NCBI GenBank assembly: GCA_021802225.1
Contig: JAKAAS010000189.1
Coordinates: 1-5,122, forward strand
Direction: 5' to 3'
From: Bacillota bacterium
GTDB taxonomy: Bacteria > Bacillota_E > Sulfobacillia > Sulfobacillales > Sulfobacillaceae
Length of the DNA: 5,122 nt
In this document: piece after piece, positions 5,028 through 5,122 of the stretch
How the letters are laid out: each line of letters begins with the position of its first letter
How positions within the stretch are numbered: position 1 is the stretch's first letter
Position numbers and translations under genes: made by a program
The notes under the pieces: generated by a model
What the model saw: only the letters and a program-made list of their open reading frames with translations
Told to the model about the DNA's origin: nothing
Database searches by the model: none

Positions 5028-5033
5028 TTGACA
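5028..5033 (+). promoter_or_regulatory. Isolated consensus -35 (TTGACA) near the right edge
   Basis: A perfect TTGACA is followed 18 nt later by TAAGGT (5052-5057), only three of six to a -10. It could drive a + strand gene beyond the window. Otherwise I see nothing supportable between 5001 and 5122. Confidence 0.2.
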
Positions 5034-5122
5034 GGCAAACGTGTCGGATGTTAAGGTAATGGCGGTGAGGAGATAGCTGGGATCGGTGGGAAAGTTGGCC
5101 GGATCCGATGTCCCGGCCGGGG

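Noticed and set aside
4677..5122. A - strand frame open from the right edge (5122) through to 4677, which could be taken as a partial gene.
   Set aside because: It is antisense to the well-supported C-terminus of the PaiB gene, and its product is Ser/Arg/Pro-rich like typical shadow frames. It has no recognisable domain. The part beyond 4878 alone is too short to judge.

Overview
The window reads as chromosomal DNA from a moderately G+C-rich bacterium with strong Gram-positive-style ribosome binding sites (AAAGGAG, GGGAGGA, AGAGGT). A rusticyanin/sulfocyanin-type blue copper fold is most familiar from acidophilic iron and sulfur oxidisers. Together with a PaiB-type regulator and an MthK-like channel, this suggests an acidophilic Firmicute such as Sulfobacillus. 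That taxonomic call is inference. I see no rRNA, tRNA, CRISPR array, insertion sequence or phage gene.

Left part (1-1463): the C-terminal two thirds of a membrane M48 (HtpX-like) zinc protease runs off the left edge on the + strand and ends in a strong intrinsic terminator. It converges on a complete class I SAM-dependent methyltransferase on the - strand. Middle left (1464-2219): a divergent promoter region separates the methyltransferase from a + strand J-domain protein with two C-terminal membrane segments. A 13-codon reading frame overlaps the J-protein start by ATGA, and a 32-codon reading frame begins 2 nt after its stop. Both are candidates only.

Middle (2220-2941): a non-coding stretch contains a long, nearly perfect 61-nt palindrome, 12 nt beyond the stop of a - strand rusticyanin-like cupredoxin gene. 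This cupredoxin is the most unusual gene here. It has no signal peptide or membrane anchor. In a gapless alignment with rusticyanin as I remember it, the first His and the Cys of the type 1 copper site are kept, but the second His is Asp and the axial Met is Leu.

Right part (3213-5122): a - strand two-transmembrane RCK potassium channel has an intact TVGYGD filter, but all three MthK calcium ligands are replaced. It is divergent, across 76 nt, from a complete PaiB-family FMN-binding protein. The last 244 nt show weak hairpins and an isolated TTGACA, but no gene I can defend.

The genes do not form one operon or an obvious pathway. A loose common theme is envelope and stress physiology (membrane protease, membrane J-protein, K+ channel). 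The best candidates for something undescribed are the ligand-poor, apparently cytoplasmic rusticyanin homologue, its 3' palindrome, and the coupled short frames around the J-domain gene.
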